Positions 25,807 to 34,881 of a DNA stretch of 64,000 nucleotides are shown here, one piece after another. Origin of the DNA: Caulobacter rhizosphaerae. GTDB taxonomy: Bacteria; Pseudomonadota; Alphaproteobacteria; Caulobacterales; Caulobacteraceae. The notes below the pieces were generated by a model that was given only the letters and a program-made list of their open reading frames with translations, was not told the origin of the DNA and did no database searches. The stretch is from NCBI RefSeq assembly GCF_010977555.1, contig NZ_CP048815.1:310001-374000 (forward strand). Direction: 5' to 3'. The position numbers were made by a program, and so were the translations under genes. Position 1 is the first letter of the stretch, and each line of letters opens with the position of its first letter.

Positions 25807-27828
25807 ATGAGTTCGGAAAATCAAGTCTATTACGTGCAGAACGTCGGCAACGGCTGGAACTACCAGGTCGCCGACGGCGTCTCTCGGTTCGAAGTGCGGG
25901 CAGGCGACAACCTGACCGGCGACGGTCCGACCAAGGAACGCTCGGAGATCGCCAGCGCCGCGAAGCTGCAGGCGGGGCAGACCTACGAGATCAGCTTCAG
26001 CGTCATGATCGAACCGGGCGCGAAGAACACCGCCGACTGGATGACGCTGGTTCAGCTGCAATCGACGTTCGACAAGGGCGAGGCCGGCCACAGTCCGGCG
26101 TTCGCGCTCGAGATGGTCGGCGACAAGATGCGCGTCGTCACCCGCGATTCCGCCGCGGCGATCTCGACCGAAGCCGACATCCGCTATGTCCGGCACTATA
26201 CCGACACCGCCGACGTGGTCCGGGGCCAGTGGTACGACTTCAAGATGCAGATCAAGTTCGATCCGTTTGGCCAGGGCCACCTGATGGTCTGGCGCAACGG
26301 CGTCGAACTGGTGGATTTCCACGGCGCCCTGGGCTTCAACGACCTGGTGGGGGCCTATTTCAAGGAAGGGGTCTACCGGGAGTCCTCTCCCGAGACCTTC
26401 GCGGCGGACTTCAAGGGCCTGTCGATCAAGACGATCAGCGACACGGTCATTCCCCAGCCGTCCAACGTCGGACTCGCCGACAGCGTCGCAGTCGCGCCGG
26501 CGGCGGGGACCGTGACGCCCGTGGCGCCCATCACGCCGGCGGCGACCGTGACGCCCGTTGCGCCCCTAACGCCGGTGGCGCCCGTGACGCCTGTAGCGCC
26601 TGTAGCGCCGGTAGCGCCCGTGACGTCGGTAGCGCCCACAACACCGGCGGTGACCGTGACGCCCGTAGCGCCCGTAACGCCGGCGACCACCGTGACGCCC
26701 GTAGCGCCCATAACGCCGGTAGTGCCGGTGGCGCCGGCGACACCGGTCCATGCTGTCGTGTCGGGGACCGCAAACGCCGACACCCTGACGAGCGCGTCCA
26801 AGACCGATATCCTGCACGGCGACGCCGGCAACGACATCCTGATGGCCGCGAACGGCGCCTACGAACTGGACGGCGGGGCGGGCGTCGACACGGTCTCGTT
26901 CAAGGGCGCGACCAGCGCCATGGTGGTCGACCTGGGCGTGACCACCGCCCAGACCACCGCCCTGGGTTCGATGACGTTCATCAACATCGAGAACCTGATC
27001 GGCGGGTCGGGCGCCGACAAGCTTTCGGGCGACGATTTCGCCAACGTCCTGGACGGCGGGGCCGGCCATGACTTCCTGTACGGCAAGGCCGGAGACGACG
27101 TCCTGCATGGCGGCGCCGGCAATGACGTGCTTGATGGCGGCCTGGGCCGCGACACGGGCGATTGGTCCGACATCACGACCGCGATCGTCGGCAACGAAGC
27201 GACCGGCGTGGTCGACACCGGCGACGGCTTCATCGACACGGTCAGCTCGATCGAAGTCTGGAAGCTGGGCAGCGGCTCGGACACCCTGGTGACCAAAAGC
27301 GCCAGCACCGTCTATGCGGGAGCCGGCAACGACAACCTGTCGGACAGCGGGGCCCAGGCCAACACCTTCTATGGCGAGGCGGGCGACGACCGCATCGACG
27401 GCATGGGCGGCAACGACTTCATCAGCGGCGGTGACGGCAATGACCGCCTGCTGGGCGGCAGCGGCAACGACATCCTGGTCGGCGGCGCCGGCGCCGACAC
27501 GATGGACGGCGGGGCCGGCAAGGACGTCTTCCAGTTCATGGCCATGAGCGACCTGCCGATCGGCAAGTACGAGAGCATCAACGCCTTCGAATCCGGGATC
27601 GACAAGCTGGACTTCAGCGCCATCGACGCGGACGGCAAGGCCGGAAACGGCGACACGGCCTTCACCCTGGTGAGCCAGTTCCACGGCGTGGCGGGCGAAC
27701 TGCTGATTACCCACCCCGCCGGCGCGAACTATTACAACGTCCAGCTCGACAACAACCTGGACCACATCGCCGACGCCACCCTGATCGTCTACGGTCCGAC
27801 CCTGATGGCCAGCGACTTCATCCTCTGA
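25807..27828 (+). CDS. RTX protein with N-terminal polysaccharide-lyase-like domain
   Basis: A 673-residue protein with no signal peptide. Residues 1-210 resemble the heparin-lyase-I-like/PL20 beta-jelly-roll family (PF14099-type): [13 protein letters not shown] (residues 38-50), [21 protein letters not shown] and [15 protein letters not shown] Pro/Val/Ala/Thr linker of imperfect TPVAPV units follows (229-315), then RTX repeats of GGxGxD type (about 320-590) and a C-terminal domain ending DFIL, like the GH12-RTX protein. Type I export and an extracellular uronan substrate are inferred. The ATG at 25807 is chosen because AGCAAGG lies before it. The lyase assignment is by pattern only. Confidence 0.75.
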   Translation: MSSENQVYYVQNVGNGWNYQVADGVSRFEVRAGDNLTGDGPTKERSEIASAAKLQAGQTYEISFSVMIEPGAKNTADWMTLVQLQSTFDKGEAGHSPAFALEMVGDKMRVVTRDSAAAISTEADIRYVRHYTDTADVVRGQWYDFKMQIKFDPFGQGHLMVWRNGVELVDFHGALGFNDLVGAYFKEGVYRESSPETFAADFKGLSIKTISDTVIPQPSNVGLADSVAVAPAAGTVTPVAPITPAATVTPVAPLTPVAPVTPVAPVAPVAPVTSVAPTTPAVTVTPVAPVTPATTVTPVAPITPVVPVAPATPVHAVVSGTANADTLTSASKTDILHGDAGNDILMAANGAYELDGGAGVDTVSFKGATSAMVVDLGVTTAQTTALGSMTFINIENLIGGSGADKLSGDDFANVLDGGAGHDFLYGKAGDDVLHGGAGNDVLDGGLGRDTGDWSDITTAIVGNEATGVVDTGDGFIDTVSSIEVWKLGSGSDTLVTKSASTVYAGAGNDNLSDSGAQANTFYGEAGDDRIDGMGGNDFISGGDGNDRLLGGSGNDILVGGAGADTMDGGAGKDVFQFMAMSDLPIGKYESINAFESGIDKLDFSAIDADGKAGNGDTAFTLVSQFHGVAGELLITHPAGANYYNVQLDNNLDHIADATLIVYGPTLMASDFIL

Positions 27829-27923
27829 AACAGGCCGGCTTGGGCCGGTCGGCGGGCGATCAAGCCACGCTCGACCGGCCCAAGACCTGCATTGACTCCC
27901 CCGCCGACCCCCGTATTTTCCGC

Positions 27924-27997
27924 GCCGTCCGCGTGACTGGCGCTAGTGATGGGCAACCATCGGGGAGCGCGGACCTCAACCGCCGCGCGCCTGGGCT
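27924..27997 (+). promoter_or_regulatory. ZTP (pfl) riboswitch in the purH leader
   Basis: The consensus blocks of the ZMP/ZTP aptamer occur in order: GCGTGACTGGCG (27931-27942), GATGGGCAACCATC (27948-27961, a GCAA-capped hairpin), GGGGAGC, and CCGCGCGCCTGGGC (27983-27995). GTCCGCG (27927-27933) pairs with CGCGGAC (27968-27974) to close the first domain. It ends about 36 bases before the purH start. ZTP riboswitches turn on folate-dependent purine genes when AICAR phosphates accumulate, and purH consumes AICAR. Confidence 0.9.
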
Positions 27998-28031
27998 CCA
28001 TTCCGTCGTCAACAGACCCGAGGAGTCCGCC

Positions 28032-29621
28032 GTGCCCGCCGCCCCCGACTATCCGTCCGCCCCCGATCTCGTCGCCCCCAAGCGGGCCCTGCTGTCGGTG
28101 TCCGACAAGACCGGCCTGGTCGAGGCCGCCCAGGTCCTGCATGCGGCCGGGGTCGAGCTGGTCTCGACCGGCGGCACCAAGGCGGCGATCGCCGCGGCCG
28201 GCCTGCCGGTCAAGGACGTCTCGGACCTGACGGGCTTTCCGGAGATGATGGACGGCCGGGTCAAGACCCTGCACCCGATCGTGCATGGCGGGCTGCTGGG
28301 CGTGCGCGACGCCCCCGAGCACGCCAAGGCCATGGCCGACCACGGCATCGGCGGCATCGATATCCTGTACGTGAATCTCTATCCGTTCGAGGCCACGGTC
28401 GCCAAGGGCGGCGACTACGCCGAATGCGTCGAGAACATCGACATCGGCGGCCCGGCCATGATCCGTTCGGCGGCCAAGAACCACGGCTATGTCGCCGTCT
28501 GCACCGACCCTTCCGACCTCGCTGAAGTGCTGGAGGCCCTGAAGGCCGGCGGCACCACCCTGGCCCTGCGCCAGACCCTGGCGGCCCGCGCCTACGCTCG
28601 CACGGCGGCCTATGACGCGGCGATCTCCACCTGGTTCGCCGCCCAGCTGGGCCAGGACTTCCCGGCCCGCAAGGCGATCGCCGGGACCCTGCGCCAGACC
28701 ATGCGCTACGGCGAGAACCCGCACCAGAAGGCGGCCTTCTACACCTTCCCCAACCCGCGTCCGGGCGTGGCCACGGCCGCCCAGTTGCAGGGCAAGGAAC
28801 TCAGCTACAACAACATCAACGACACCGACGCGGCCTTCGAGCTGATCGCCGAGTTCGACCCGGCCGCCGGCCCGGCCGTGGCGATCATCAAGCACGCCAA
28901 TCCCTGCGGCGTGGCCGTCGGCGCCACCCAGCGCCAGGCCTATGAGCGGGCTCTCGCCTGCGATCCGACCTCGGCCTTCGGCGGCATCGTGGCCGTGAAC
29001 TCGCGCCTGACCCGTGAGGCCGCCGAGGCGATGGTCGAGATCTTCACCGAGGTGGTCATCGCCCCGGAAGCCGACGACGACGCGATCGCCGTGTTCGCGG
29101 CCAAGAAGAACCTGCGCCTGCTGGTGACCGGCGGCCTGCCCGACGCGCTGTCGACGGGCGATACGTTCAAGTCGGTGGCCGGCGGCTTCCTGGTCCAGTC
29201 GCGCGACGACGCCCGGATCAAGGCTTCGGACCTGAAGATCGTAACCAAACGCCAGCCCACGGACGAGGAAGTGCGCGACATGCTGTTCGCCTTCACGGTC
29301 GGCAAGCACGTCAAGTCCAACGCCATCGTCTACGCCCGCGCCGGCCAGACCCTGGGGGTCGGGGCGGGCCAGATGAACCGCAAGGACAGCGCCCGCATCG
29401 CCGCCCTTCGGGCGGCTGATTTCGGCTTGGATCTGAAGGGCTGCGCCTGCGCCTCGGAAGCCTTCTTCCCGTTCGCCGACGGCCTGATCCAGGCGGCGGA
29501 GGCCGGGGCCACGGCGATCATCCAGCCGGGCGGCTCGATGCGCGATCCCGAGGTGATCGAGGCCGCCGACAAGCTGGGCCTGACCATGGCCTTCACCGGC
29601 GTGCGGGTGTTCCGCCACTAA
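28032..29621 (+). CDS. purH: Bifunctional AICAR transformylase / IMP cyclohydrolase
   Basis: Performs the last two steps of IMP synthesis. The 529-residue protein has the N-terminal MGS-type cyclohydrolase domain ([32 protein letters not shown]) and the transformylase domain with [23 protein letters not shown] and the C-terminal [13 protein letters not shown]. The GTG at 28032 sits behind GAGGAGT and gives the normal N-terminus. An aptamer for ZTP precedes it, which explains regulation by pathway intermediate. Confidence 0.96.
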   Translation: MPAAPDYPSAPDLVAPKRALLSVSDKTGLVEAAQVLHAAGVELVSTGGTKAAIAAAGLPVKDVSDLTGFPEMMDGRVKTLHPIVHGGLLGVRDAPEHAKAMADHGIGGIDILYVNLYPFEATVAKGGDYAECVENIDIGGPAMIRSAAKNHGYVAVCTDPSDLAEVLEALKAGGTTLALRQTLAARAYARTAAYDAAISTWFAAQLGQDFPARKAIAGTLRQTMRYGENPHQKAAFYTFPNPRPGVATAAQLQGKELSYNNINDTDAAFELIAEFDPAAGPAVAIIKHANPCGVAVGATQRQAYERALACDPTSAFGGIVAVNSRLTREAAEAMVEIFTEVVIAPEADDDAIAVFAAKKNLRLLVTGGLPDALSTGDTFKSVAGGFLVQSRDDARIKASDLKIVTKRQPTDEEVRDMLFAFTVGKHVKSNAIVYARAGQTLGVGAGQMNRKDSARIAALRAADFGLDLKGCACASEAFFPFADGLIQAAEAGATAIIQPGGSMRDPEVIEAADKLGLTMAFTGVRVFRH

Positions 29622-29641
29622 GGCCGGCGTCTGACAACGCG

Positions 29642-29671
29642 ACGGGGACAGGCGCCTGCGCCTGTCCCCGT
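29642..29671. terminator. Hairpin between convergent purH and thiolase genes
   Basis: A perfect 13-base-pair inverted repeat, ACGGGGACAGGCG and CGCCTGTCCCCGT, with a four-base loop. It lacks a strong T-run, so it may act as a bidirectional transcript-end stabiliser rather than a classical terminator. Confidence 0.6.
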
Positions 29672-29678
29672 GCGGGTC

Positions 29679-30866
29679 CTAGAAGATCTCGAACAGCCCG
29701 GCCGCGCCCATGCCGCCGCCGATGCACATGGTCACCACGCCCAGCTTGGCCTTGCGGCGCTTGCCTTCCAGCAGCAGGTGACCGGCGCAGCGGGCCCCGG
29801 TCATGCCGAACGGGTGGCCGATGGCGATCGAGCCGCCGTTGACGTTGTACTTCTCCGGATCGATGCCCAGGCGGTCGCGGCTGTAGAGGCATTGGCTGGC
29901 GAAGGCCTCGTTCAGCTCCCACAGGTCGATGTCGTCGACCTTCAGGCCATGACGTTCCAAGAGGCGCGGCACGGCGAAGACCGGGCCGATGCCCATCTCG
30001 TCGGGCTCGCAGCCGGCGATGGCGAAGCCCTTGAACAGGCCTAGCGGCTCGAGGTTGCGGCGCGCGGCCTCCTTGGCCTCCATCACCACCACGGCCGCCG
30101 CGCCGTCGGACAGCTGGCTGGCGTTGCCGGCGGTGACGAAGTTGCCCGGACCCTTGACCGGCTCCAGCTTGGCCAGGCCTTCCAGGGTGGTTTCGGGACG
30201 ATTGCACTCGTCCTTGGTGACCACATAATCGACCAGGCTCTCTTCCTTGGTCTCCTTGTTGACCACCTTCATCTGGGTGGCCATCGGCACGATTTCCTGG
30301 TCGAACAAGCCGCTGGCTTGCGCGGCGGCGATCCGCTGCTGGCTGCGCAGCGAATATTCGTCCTGGTATTCGCGGCTGATGTTGTAGCGCTTGGCGACGA
30401 TGTCGGCGGTGTCGATCATCGCCATCCACAGGGCCGGCTTCTCGCGCATCAGCTTTTCCTCGGTGATGTGGAAGCGGTTCATGTGGCCGCCCCCCTGCAC
30501 CAGCGAGATCGACTCCACCCCGCCGCCGACGGCGACCGGCGCGCCATCGTTGCGGACATAGTTGGCGGCGGTGGCGATGGCCTGCAGGCCCGAGGAGCAG
30601 AAGCGGTTGACGGTCTGGCCCGAGGTGGTGACCGGCAGGCCGGCCCAGATGGCGGCGTTGCGGGCCACGTTCATGCCCGTGGCGCCTTCGGGACCGCCGC
30701 AGCCCAGGACCACGTCCTCGACCTCGGCGCCGTCCAGCCTGGCGCGCGACACCGCGTGCTGGATGGCGTGGCCGGCCATGGCCGCGCCGTGGGTGTTGTT
30801 GAACCCGCCGCGGTTGGACTTGGCCAGGCCGGTCCGGGCGTAAGAGACGATGACCGCTTCGCGCAT
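29679..30866 (-). CDS. Acetyl-CoA acyltransferase (thiolase)
   Basis: A 395-residue thiolase that either cleaves 3-ketoacyl-CoA in beta-oxidation or condenses acetyl-CoA. The acyl-accepting Cys90 lies in [12 protein letters not shown], the general-base His in [17 protein letters not shown] and the second Cys in [12 protein letters not shown]. The [17 protein letters not shown] stretch at the N-terminus resembles FadA-type degradative thiolases more than PhaA. An AAAC-TAAC-GTTT inverted repeat just upstream of its ribosome site fits a TetR-type fatty-acid regulator, which also supports a catabolic role. Confidence 0.92.
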   Translation of the reverse strand: MREAVIVSYARTGLAKSNRGGFNNTHGAAMAGHAIQHAVSRARLDGAEVEDVVLGCGGPEGATGMNVARNAAIWAGLPVTTSGQTVNRFCSSGLQAIATAANYVRNDGAPVAVGGGVESISLVQGGGHMNRFHITEEKLMREKPALWMAMIDTADIVAKRYNISREYQDEYSLRSQQRIAAAQASGLFDQEIVPMATQMKVVNKETKEESLVDYVVTKDECNRPETTLEGLAKLEPVKGPGNFVTAGNASQLSDGAAAVVVMEAKEAARRNLEPLGLFKGFAIAGCEPDEMGIGPVFAVPRLLERHGLKVDDIDLWELNEAFASQCLYSRDRLGIDPEKYNVNGGSIAIGHPFGMTGARCAGHLLLEGKRRKAKLGVVTMCIGGGMGAAGLFEIF

Positions 30867-30880
30867 GGGCGCTCTCCCCT

Positions 30881-30897
30881 TTAAACGTTAGTTTGAA
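30881..30897. promoter_or_regulatory. Putative PsrA/FadR-like (TetR family) operator
   Basis: TTAAACGTTAGTTTGAA reads on the minus strand as TTCAAAC-TAAC-GTTTAA. The AAAC-N4-GTTT core is the form bound by PsrA-type TetR repressors of fatty-acid degradation. It ends 15 bases before the thiolase start codon, next to the ribosome site. Confidence 0.5.
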
Positions 30898-30982
30898 TTG
30901 GCGGCCACCCTAGACCGGGATTTCCGTCCGCGAAAGGTCACGCGAACGTAAAGCGGAGATCCGCCGAAAAGCCGGTTTGCGT

Positions 30983-30997
30983 GCGGTAGCGCTAACA
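30983..30997. promoter_or_regulatory. LacI-family operator resembling the Caulobacter xylose operator
   Basis: The minus strand reads TGTTAGCGCTACCGC around a perfect AGCGCT centre (30988-30993). This matches 13 consecutive bases of the operator described for the C. crescentus xylose repressor, TGTTAGCGCTACCA. It lies about 215 bases before the TonB-receptor gene. Confidence 0.55.
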
Positions 30998-31213
30998 GTT
31001 CCAGGCAGACCTATAAAGCTTGACCATTGGCGAGGGGCCTCGCCAAGACCACGCCGGCATTGTTGCGCCGATCTCACGCTCCGCATTAAAGATTCGAGGT
31101 TTCGAACTTCTGGTTTGCTTTGGTGTTGACTTTCAATGATTCGGCCAAGAACGCTCAGGTTGCGGTCGAAAATTGAAAATCCAAGAGCCGCCGGGATGAA
31201 ACGGGAGGAACTC

Positions 31214-33601
31214 ATGCGTCTTGAGACCCATCGTCGGGGCGCGCGACGCGCGCTGCTGGCCGCCACTTCACTGGCGGCGCTCGTCGTCCCGCCGGCGGTC
31301 GCCTCCGCCCAGGACCGGACGGACGTGGTCGAGGAGATCATCGTCACCGCCACCAAGCGCGACGCCACCATCCTGGACGTGCCGTTCTCGATCAACGCCC
31401 AAAGCCAGGCCGACATCCAGAAGTCCGGCGCGGTGACCCTGGAGGACCTGTCGCGCAACGTCGCCGGCCTGACGATCCAGAACCTCGGGCCCGGCCAGAG
31501 CCAGGTGTCGGTGCGCGGCGTCTCGGCCGGCCAGGTGGTCCGCGACCAGCCGGGCGTCAAGGAGCAGGTCGGGGTCTATCTCGACGAGTCGGTGATCTCG
31601 CTGTCGCTGTTCACCCCGGACATCGACCTGTTCGACCTGAACCGCGTCGAGACCCTGCGCGGGCCGCAGGGCACGCTGTTCGGCTCGGGCTCGGTGGGCG
31701 GCACGATCCGCTACATCACCAACCAGCCCAAGCTCGGCGCCTATGAAGGCACGGTCGAGGCCAATTTCAACACGCTGAAGGGCGGCGACGTCGGCGGCTA
31801 TGTGAAGGGCGCCGTCAACCTGCCGCTGTCGGACAAGGCCGCCCTACGAGTGGTGGGCTACGACACCGAGTATGGCGGCTTCGTCGACGCCCTGGGCGAG
31901 GGCGGCGCGCGCAAGAACAACGTCAACGACGGCTATCGCCGCGGCGGCCGGGTGTCGCTGCTGTTCAAGCCGACCGAAGACATCACCATCACCCCACGCC
32001 TGGTCTACCAGAAGATCCACGCCGGCGGCTTCAACCGCCAGGAGGCGTTCAACCTGTTCGCCAACCCGTTCACCACCACCCGTCCGGCGATCACCCTGGG
32101 CGAGCGCGAGCAGTACCTGCTGCTGGACGAGAGCTTCGGCGACAAGACTTTCCTGGGCGACCTGACCGCCTCGTTCGGCTTCAACGGGCTGAAGCTGACC
32201 TCGGTGACCAGCTATATCGACCGCAAGATCGCCGTGAACCGCGACGCCAGCGCCCTGAGCGGCAGCGTGTCGGTGGACCTGGGCTTCCCGGCGGCGGCGG
32301 TCACCCTGCCGTCCAAGCTGGTCGACACCACCGACCTGGAGCAGTTCACCCAGGAAGCGCGCCTCGGCTCCGACGGCGACGGCCCGTTCCAGTGGCTGGT
32401 CGGGGCGTTCTACTCGAAGGTCGACCGGGTCTATAACCAACGCCTGCCCACGCCCGGCTACGACGCCTATACCGACGCCACCCTGGGGGCGGGCACCTCG
32501 GCCGCGGTGGCCAACGGCTTCCCGGCCAACTCGCCCTACAACGCCTCGCTGCCCTACAAGATCAAGCAGAAGGCGGTGTTCGGCGAGGCCAGCTACGAGA
32601 TTCAGAAGCTGACGATCACCGCCGGCGGCCGCTACTACGATTTCAGCGAGAACCGCCGCTTCACCTCCGGCGGCCTGTTCGCCAACGGCGACGACCAGGT
32701 GGACAAGACGTCGTCCGACGGCTTCACCCCGCGGCTGCTGCTCAGCTACAAGGCCAATCCAGGCCTGACCTTCAACGCACAGGCGTCCAAGGGCTTCCGG
32801 CTGGGCGGGGTCAACGACCCGCTGAACCTGCCGCTGTGCACCCCGGCCGACGCGGCGATCTTCGGCGGCTTCCAGGCCTACGACGACGAGACGCTGTGGA
32901 ACTACGAGGGCGGGGTCAAGACCCGGATGGGCGGCGTCACCTTCAACGGGGCGGTGTTCTATACCGACATTAAGAACCTGCAGACCACGCTGGACGCCGG
33001 CTCGTGCTCGTCGCGCGTGGTGTTCAACGTGCCCAAGGCCCACACCAAGGGGATCGAGGGCGAGCTGTCGGCCCGCCTGGCGCCGGGCTTCGACCTCAAG
33101 GTTTCGGGCAGCCTGCTGGAGGCCGAGTTTGATTCCACGGTGCGCGACGGCACGGGCGCGGTGATCGGCGGCATCCGCGAAGGCAACCGCTTGCCGTCAG
33201 TGCCCAAATTCCAGATCTCGGTCAGCGCCACCTATACGCGGACCCTGACCGAGACGATGGACGGCTATGTCACCGCCTCGTTCCAGCACGTGGGCAATCG
33301 CTACACCCAGGCCAGCGACCAGGAGAACAATCCACGCTCGTTCGTCTCGGGCCTGCCGTTCGGCGGAGCCTCCGGCAATGACGCCACGGTGCTGAACCTG
33401 CAGTTGCCCAGCTACGACATCATCAATCTCAGCGCCGGGGTGCAGATGGACGACGGCCTGGACATCATCGCCTACGTCAACAACGTATCCGACGAGAACG
33501 CCCTGCTGTCGTTCGATCGCGAGCGCGGCGGCCGCGCCCGGCTGGGCTATTCGATCGGCCAGCCGCGCACGGCGGGCCTGACGATCCGCAAGTCGTTCTA
33601 G
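31214..33601 (+). CDS. TonB-dependent outer-membrane receptor
   Basis: A 795-residue outer-membrane transporter. The start at 31214 follows GGGAGGA by five bases and gives a signal peptide (RRALLAATSLAALVVPPAVASA). A TonB box-like VVEEIIVTATKRD follows, then the plug domain (VTLEDLSRNVAGLTIQNLG, VETLRGPQGTLFGSGSVGGTIRYIT) and a 22-strand barrel. The C-terminus ends in a beta strand with terminal Phe (GLTIRKSF). The substrate cannot be read from sequence. The sugar-repressor-like operator upstream suggests a plant-derived glycan or sugar, rather than iron. An upstream in-frame ATG at 31136 is less likely. Confidence 0.92.
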   Translation: MRLETHRRGARRALLAATSLAALVVPPAVASAQDRTDVVEEIIVTATKRDATILDVPFSINAQSQADIQKSGAVTLEDLSRNVAGLTIQNLGPGQSQVSVRGVSAGQVVRDQPGVKEQVGVYLDESVISLSLFTPDIDLFDLNRVETLRGPQGTLFGSGSVGGTIRYITNQPKLGAYEGTVEANFNTLKGGDVGGYVKGAVNLPLSDKAALRVVGYDTEYGGFVDALGEGGARKNNVNDGYRRGGRVSLLFKPTEDITITPRLVYQKIHAGGFNRQEAFNLFANPFTTTRPAITLGEREQYLLLDESFGDKTFLGDLTASFGFNGLKLTSVTSYIDRKIAVNRDASALSGSVSVDLGFPAAAVTLPSKLVDTTDLEQFTQEARLGSDGDGPFQWLVGAFYSKVDRVYNQRLPTPGYDAYTDATLGAGTSAAVANGFPANSPYNASLPYKIKQKAVFGEASYEIQKLTITAGGRYYDFSENRRFTSGGLFANGDDQVDKTSSDGFTPRLLLSYKANPGLTFNAQASKGFRLGGVNDPLNLPLCTPADAAIFGGFQAYDDETLWNYEGGVKTRMGGVTFNGAVFYTDIKNLQTTLDAGSCSSRVVFNVPKAHTKGIEGELSARLAPGFDLKVSGSLLEAEFDSTVRDGTGAVIGGIREGNRLPSVPKFQISVSATYTRTLTETMDGYVTASFQHVGNRYTQASDQENNPRSFVSGLPFGGASGNDATVLNLQLPSYDIINLSAGVQMDDGLDIIAYVNNVSDENALLSFDRERGGRARLGYSIGQPRTAGLTIRKSF

Positions 33602-33606
33602 GGGCC

Positions 33607-33682
33607 GGGGACACGCCCTCGCGGCGTGTCCCTTTTCACGCGCGGCGCCAGTTTGCGGGACACGCCGCGAGGGCATGTCCCC
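33607..33682. repeat. Inverted repeat with embedded terminator after the TonB receptor
   Basis: Arms 33607-33632 and 33657-33682 (26 bases, one mismatch) read GGGGACACGCCCTCGCGG and onward. The left arm alone folds as GGGACACGCC/GGCGTGTCCC followed by TTTT, which would terminate the receptor transcript. Confidence 0.75.
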
Positions 33683-33685
33683 GAT

Positions 33686-34108
33686 CTATTGTCCCGGCGG
33701 CTTCGCCTCGGCCAGCGGATCGGCGTGGCGGTGGATCATTTTCCAGGCGCCGTCCTCGCGGCGGAAGATCTCGGTGATCCGCAGGTGCATCTCGACCGGC
33801 TGGTCGTGGCCGGCGAACCGCACCGTGGCGTGCTGCAGGCCGATCCAGTAGGCCAGGTCGCCGCTGGCCTGGCTGTGCAGGATCTCCAGTTGGGTCTCGC
33901 CGCCAGCCGCGAAGCTGCGGGCGCCGCGGGCGTTGACGGCGGTCACGTGGCCCGCGCCTTCCTCGCGCCCGCCGCTGGGCGGGAAGAAGGTGGCGGGATT
34001 GGCCTGGGCGGCGATCTCGCCCAGCGGTCCGGCGTCGCCGTTGACATAGGCCTGGGCGACGCGCCGGCGCTGATCGAGGAAGGCGGTGAAGTCGGTCTCG
34101 TCGGTCAT
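33686..34108 (-). CDS. SnoaL/NTF2-like (DUF4440-type) protein
   Basis: A 140-residue protein with the cone-shaped NTF2-like fold inferred from the [19 protein letters not shown] helix, the ATFFPPSG segment, and the paired strands [13 protein letters not shown] and [23 protein letters not shown]. The last motif is typical of SnoaL-like and calcium/calmodulin-kinase association domains. It may be a small enzyme or ligand binder; the substrate is unknown. The ATG at 34108 lies behind AGGAGGCTTCG, which decides it. Confidence 0.8.
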   Translation of the reverse strand: MTDETDFTAFLDQRRRVAQAYVNGDAGPLGEIAAQANPATFFPPSGGREEGAGHVTAVNARGARSFAAGGETQLEILHSQASGDLAYWIGLQHATVRFAGHDQPVEMHLRITEIFRREDGAWKMIHRHADPLAEAKPPGQ

Positions 34109-34185
34109 CGAAGCCTCCTGAAGCGTCACGCCCAGAACGCGCGGGGGCGCCAAACGCACCCTCCCTCCCTATGGAACAGGGTTCT

Positions 34186-34881
34186 CTATTTTGGCAACAC
34201 CGTCAGCCCGTCCGGCAGTTCGTTGCGGTCGTCGGGGCGGGGCGGGGCGTGGGCGGCCAGGATGGCGCCGGCCCGGACGATGGCGGCCACGAAGCCGTCG
34301 GCGATGGCCCCGCGCTTGAGGCCGGCGACCAGGTCGGCCACCACCTCGTCCCACACCCCGCTCGGCGCGGCGGCGTGGACGCCGTCGTCGGCGATCACCT
34401 CGACCCGGTGCTCGGCCAGGGCGGCGAAGATCAGCACCCCGGTGCGCTCGCGGGTCAGGTGCAGGTCCTTGGCCATGAAGTAGTCCAGCGCCGCCCGGCG
34501 CACCCGGGCCTTCTTGATGCCGGAGGGGATCAGCGCGCGGCGCACGGCCGGGATCGAGACCAGGGCGGCGACGACGGCGAAGATCGCCGCCTGCAGGCCG
34601 ACATAGGTCAGCAGGGCCGACAGGATGGCCACGTCCTGGGCGGCCGCGTGGCCGATGCTCCAGCCGCCGAACAGCCGGCTCAGCATCTCGGGCCGGAAGC
34701 CTGCCAGCAGGGCCAGGGCCGGCAGCAGCAGGGCCGCGCTGGTCGCCCAGATCAGCGGGACCGCGCGGTCGTCGCCGACCTCGGGGGCCAGCACGCAATA
34801 GATCTCGCCGGCGGTGGTCTTCTCGGCCTGGGCCACCGCCTGGGCGATGCGGTCCTGATCGGCTTGCGAAAGTGTCTTCAT
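34186..34881 (-). CDS. TPM-domain (TLP18.3/Psb32-like) membrane protein
   Basis: A 231-residue protein. The N-terminal third carries QAEKTTAGEIYCVLAPEVGD, then two or three hydrophobic segments (about residues 43-62 and 88-112), and the C-terminal part has the TPM-like core RERTGVLIFAALAEHRVEVIADDGV. It overlaps the stop of the upstream TPM gene by one base (TGATG), so the two are translationally coupled in a lemA-TPM-TPM operon. A GTG two codons upstream is an alternative start. Function is unknown. Confidence 0.82.
   Translation of the reverse strand: MKTLSQADQDRIAQAVAQAEKTTAGEIYCVLAPEVGDDRAVPLIWATSAALLLPALALLAGFRPEMLSRLFGGWSIGHAAAQDVAILSALLTYVGLQAAIFAVVAALVSIPAVRRALIPSGIKKARVRRAALDYFMAKDLHLTRERTGVLIFAALAEHRVEVIADDGVHAAAPSGVWDEVVADLVAGLKRGAIADGFVAAIVRAGAILAAHAPPRPDDRNELPDGLTVLPK

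Larger units (their letters stand above)
30867..31213. promoter_or_regulatory. 347-base divergent control region between thiolase and TonB receptor
   Basis: No gene is seen. The thiolase side holds the AAAC-N4-GTTT repeat at 30881-30897. The middle holds a LacI-type operator at 30983-30997. The receptor side is AT-richer, with TTGAC at about 31124 and an AACGGGAGGAA ribosome site just before 31214. Confidence 0.55.

Noticed and set aside
27789..29618. 609-codon minus-strand frame over purH
   Set aside because: Shadow of purH with no domain; third-position GC bias agrees with the plus-strand gene.
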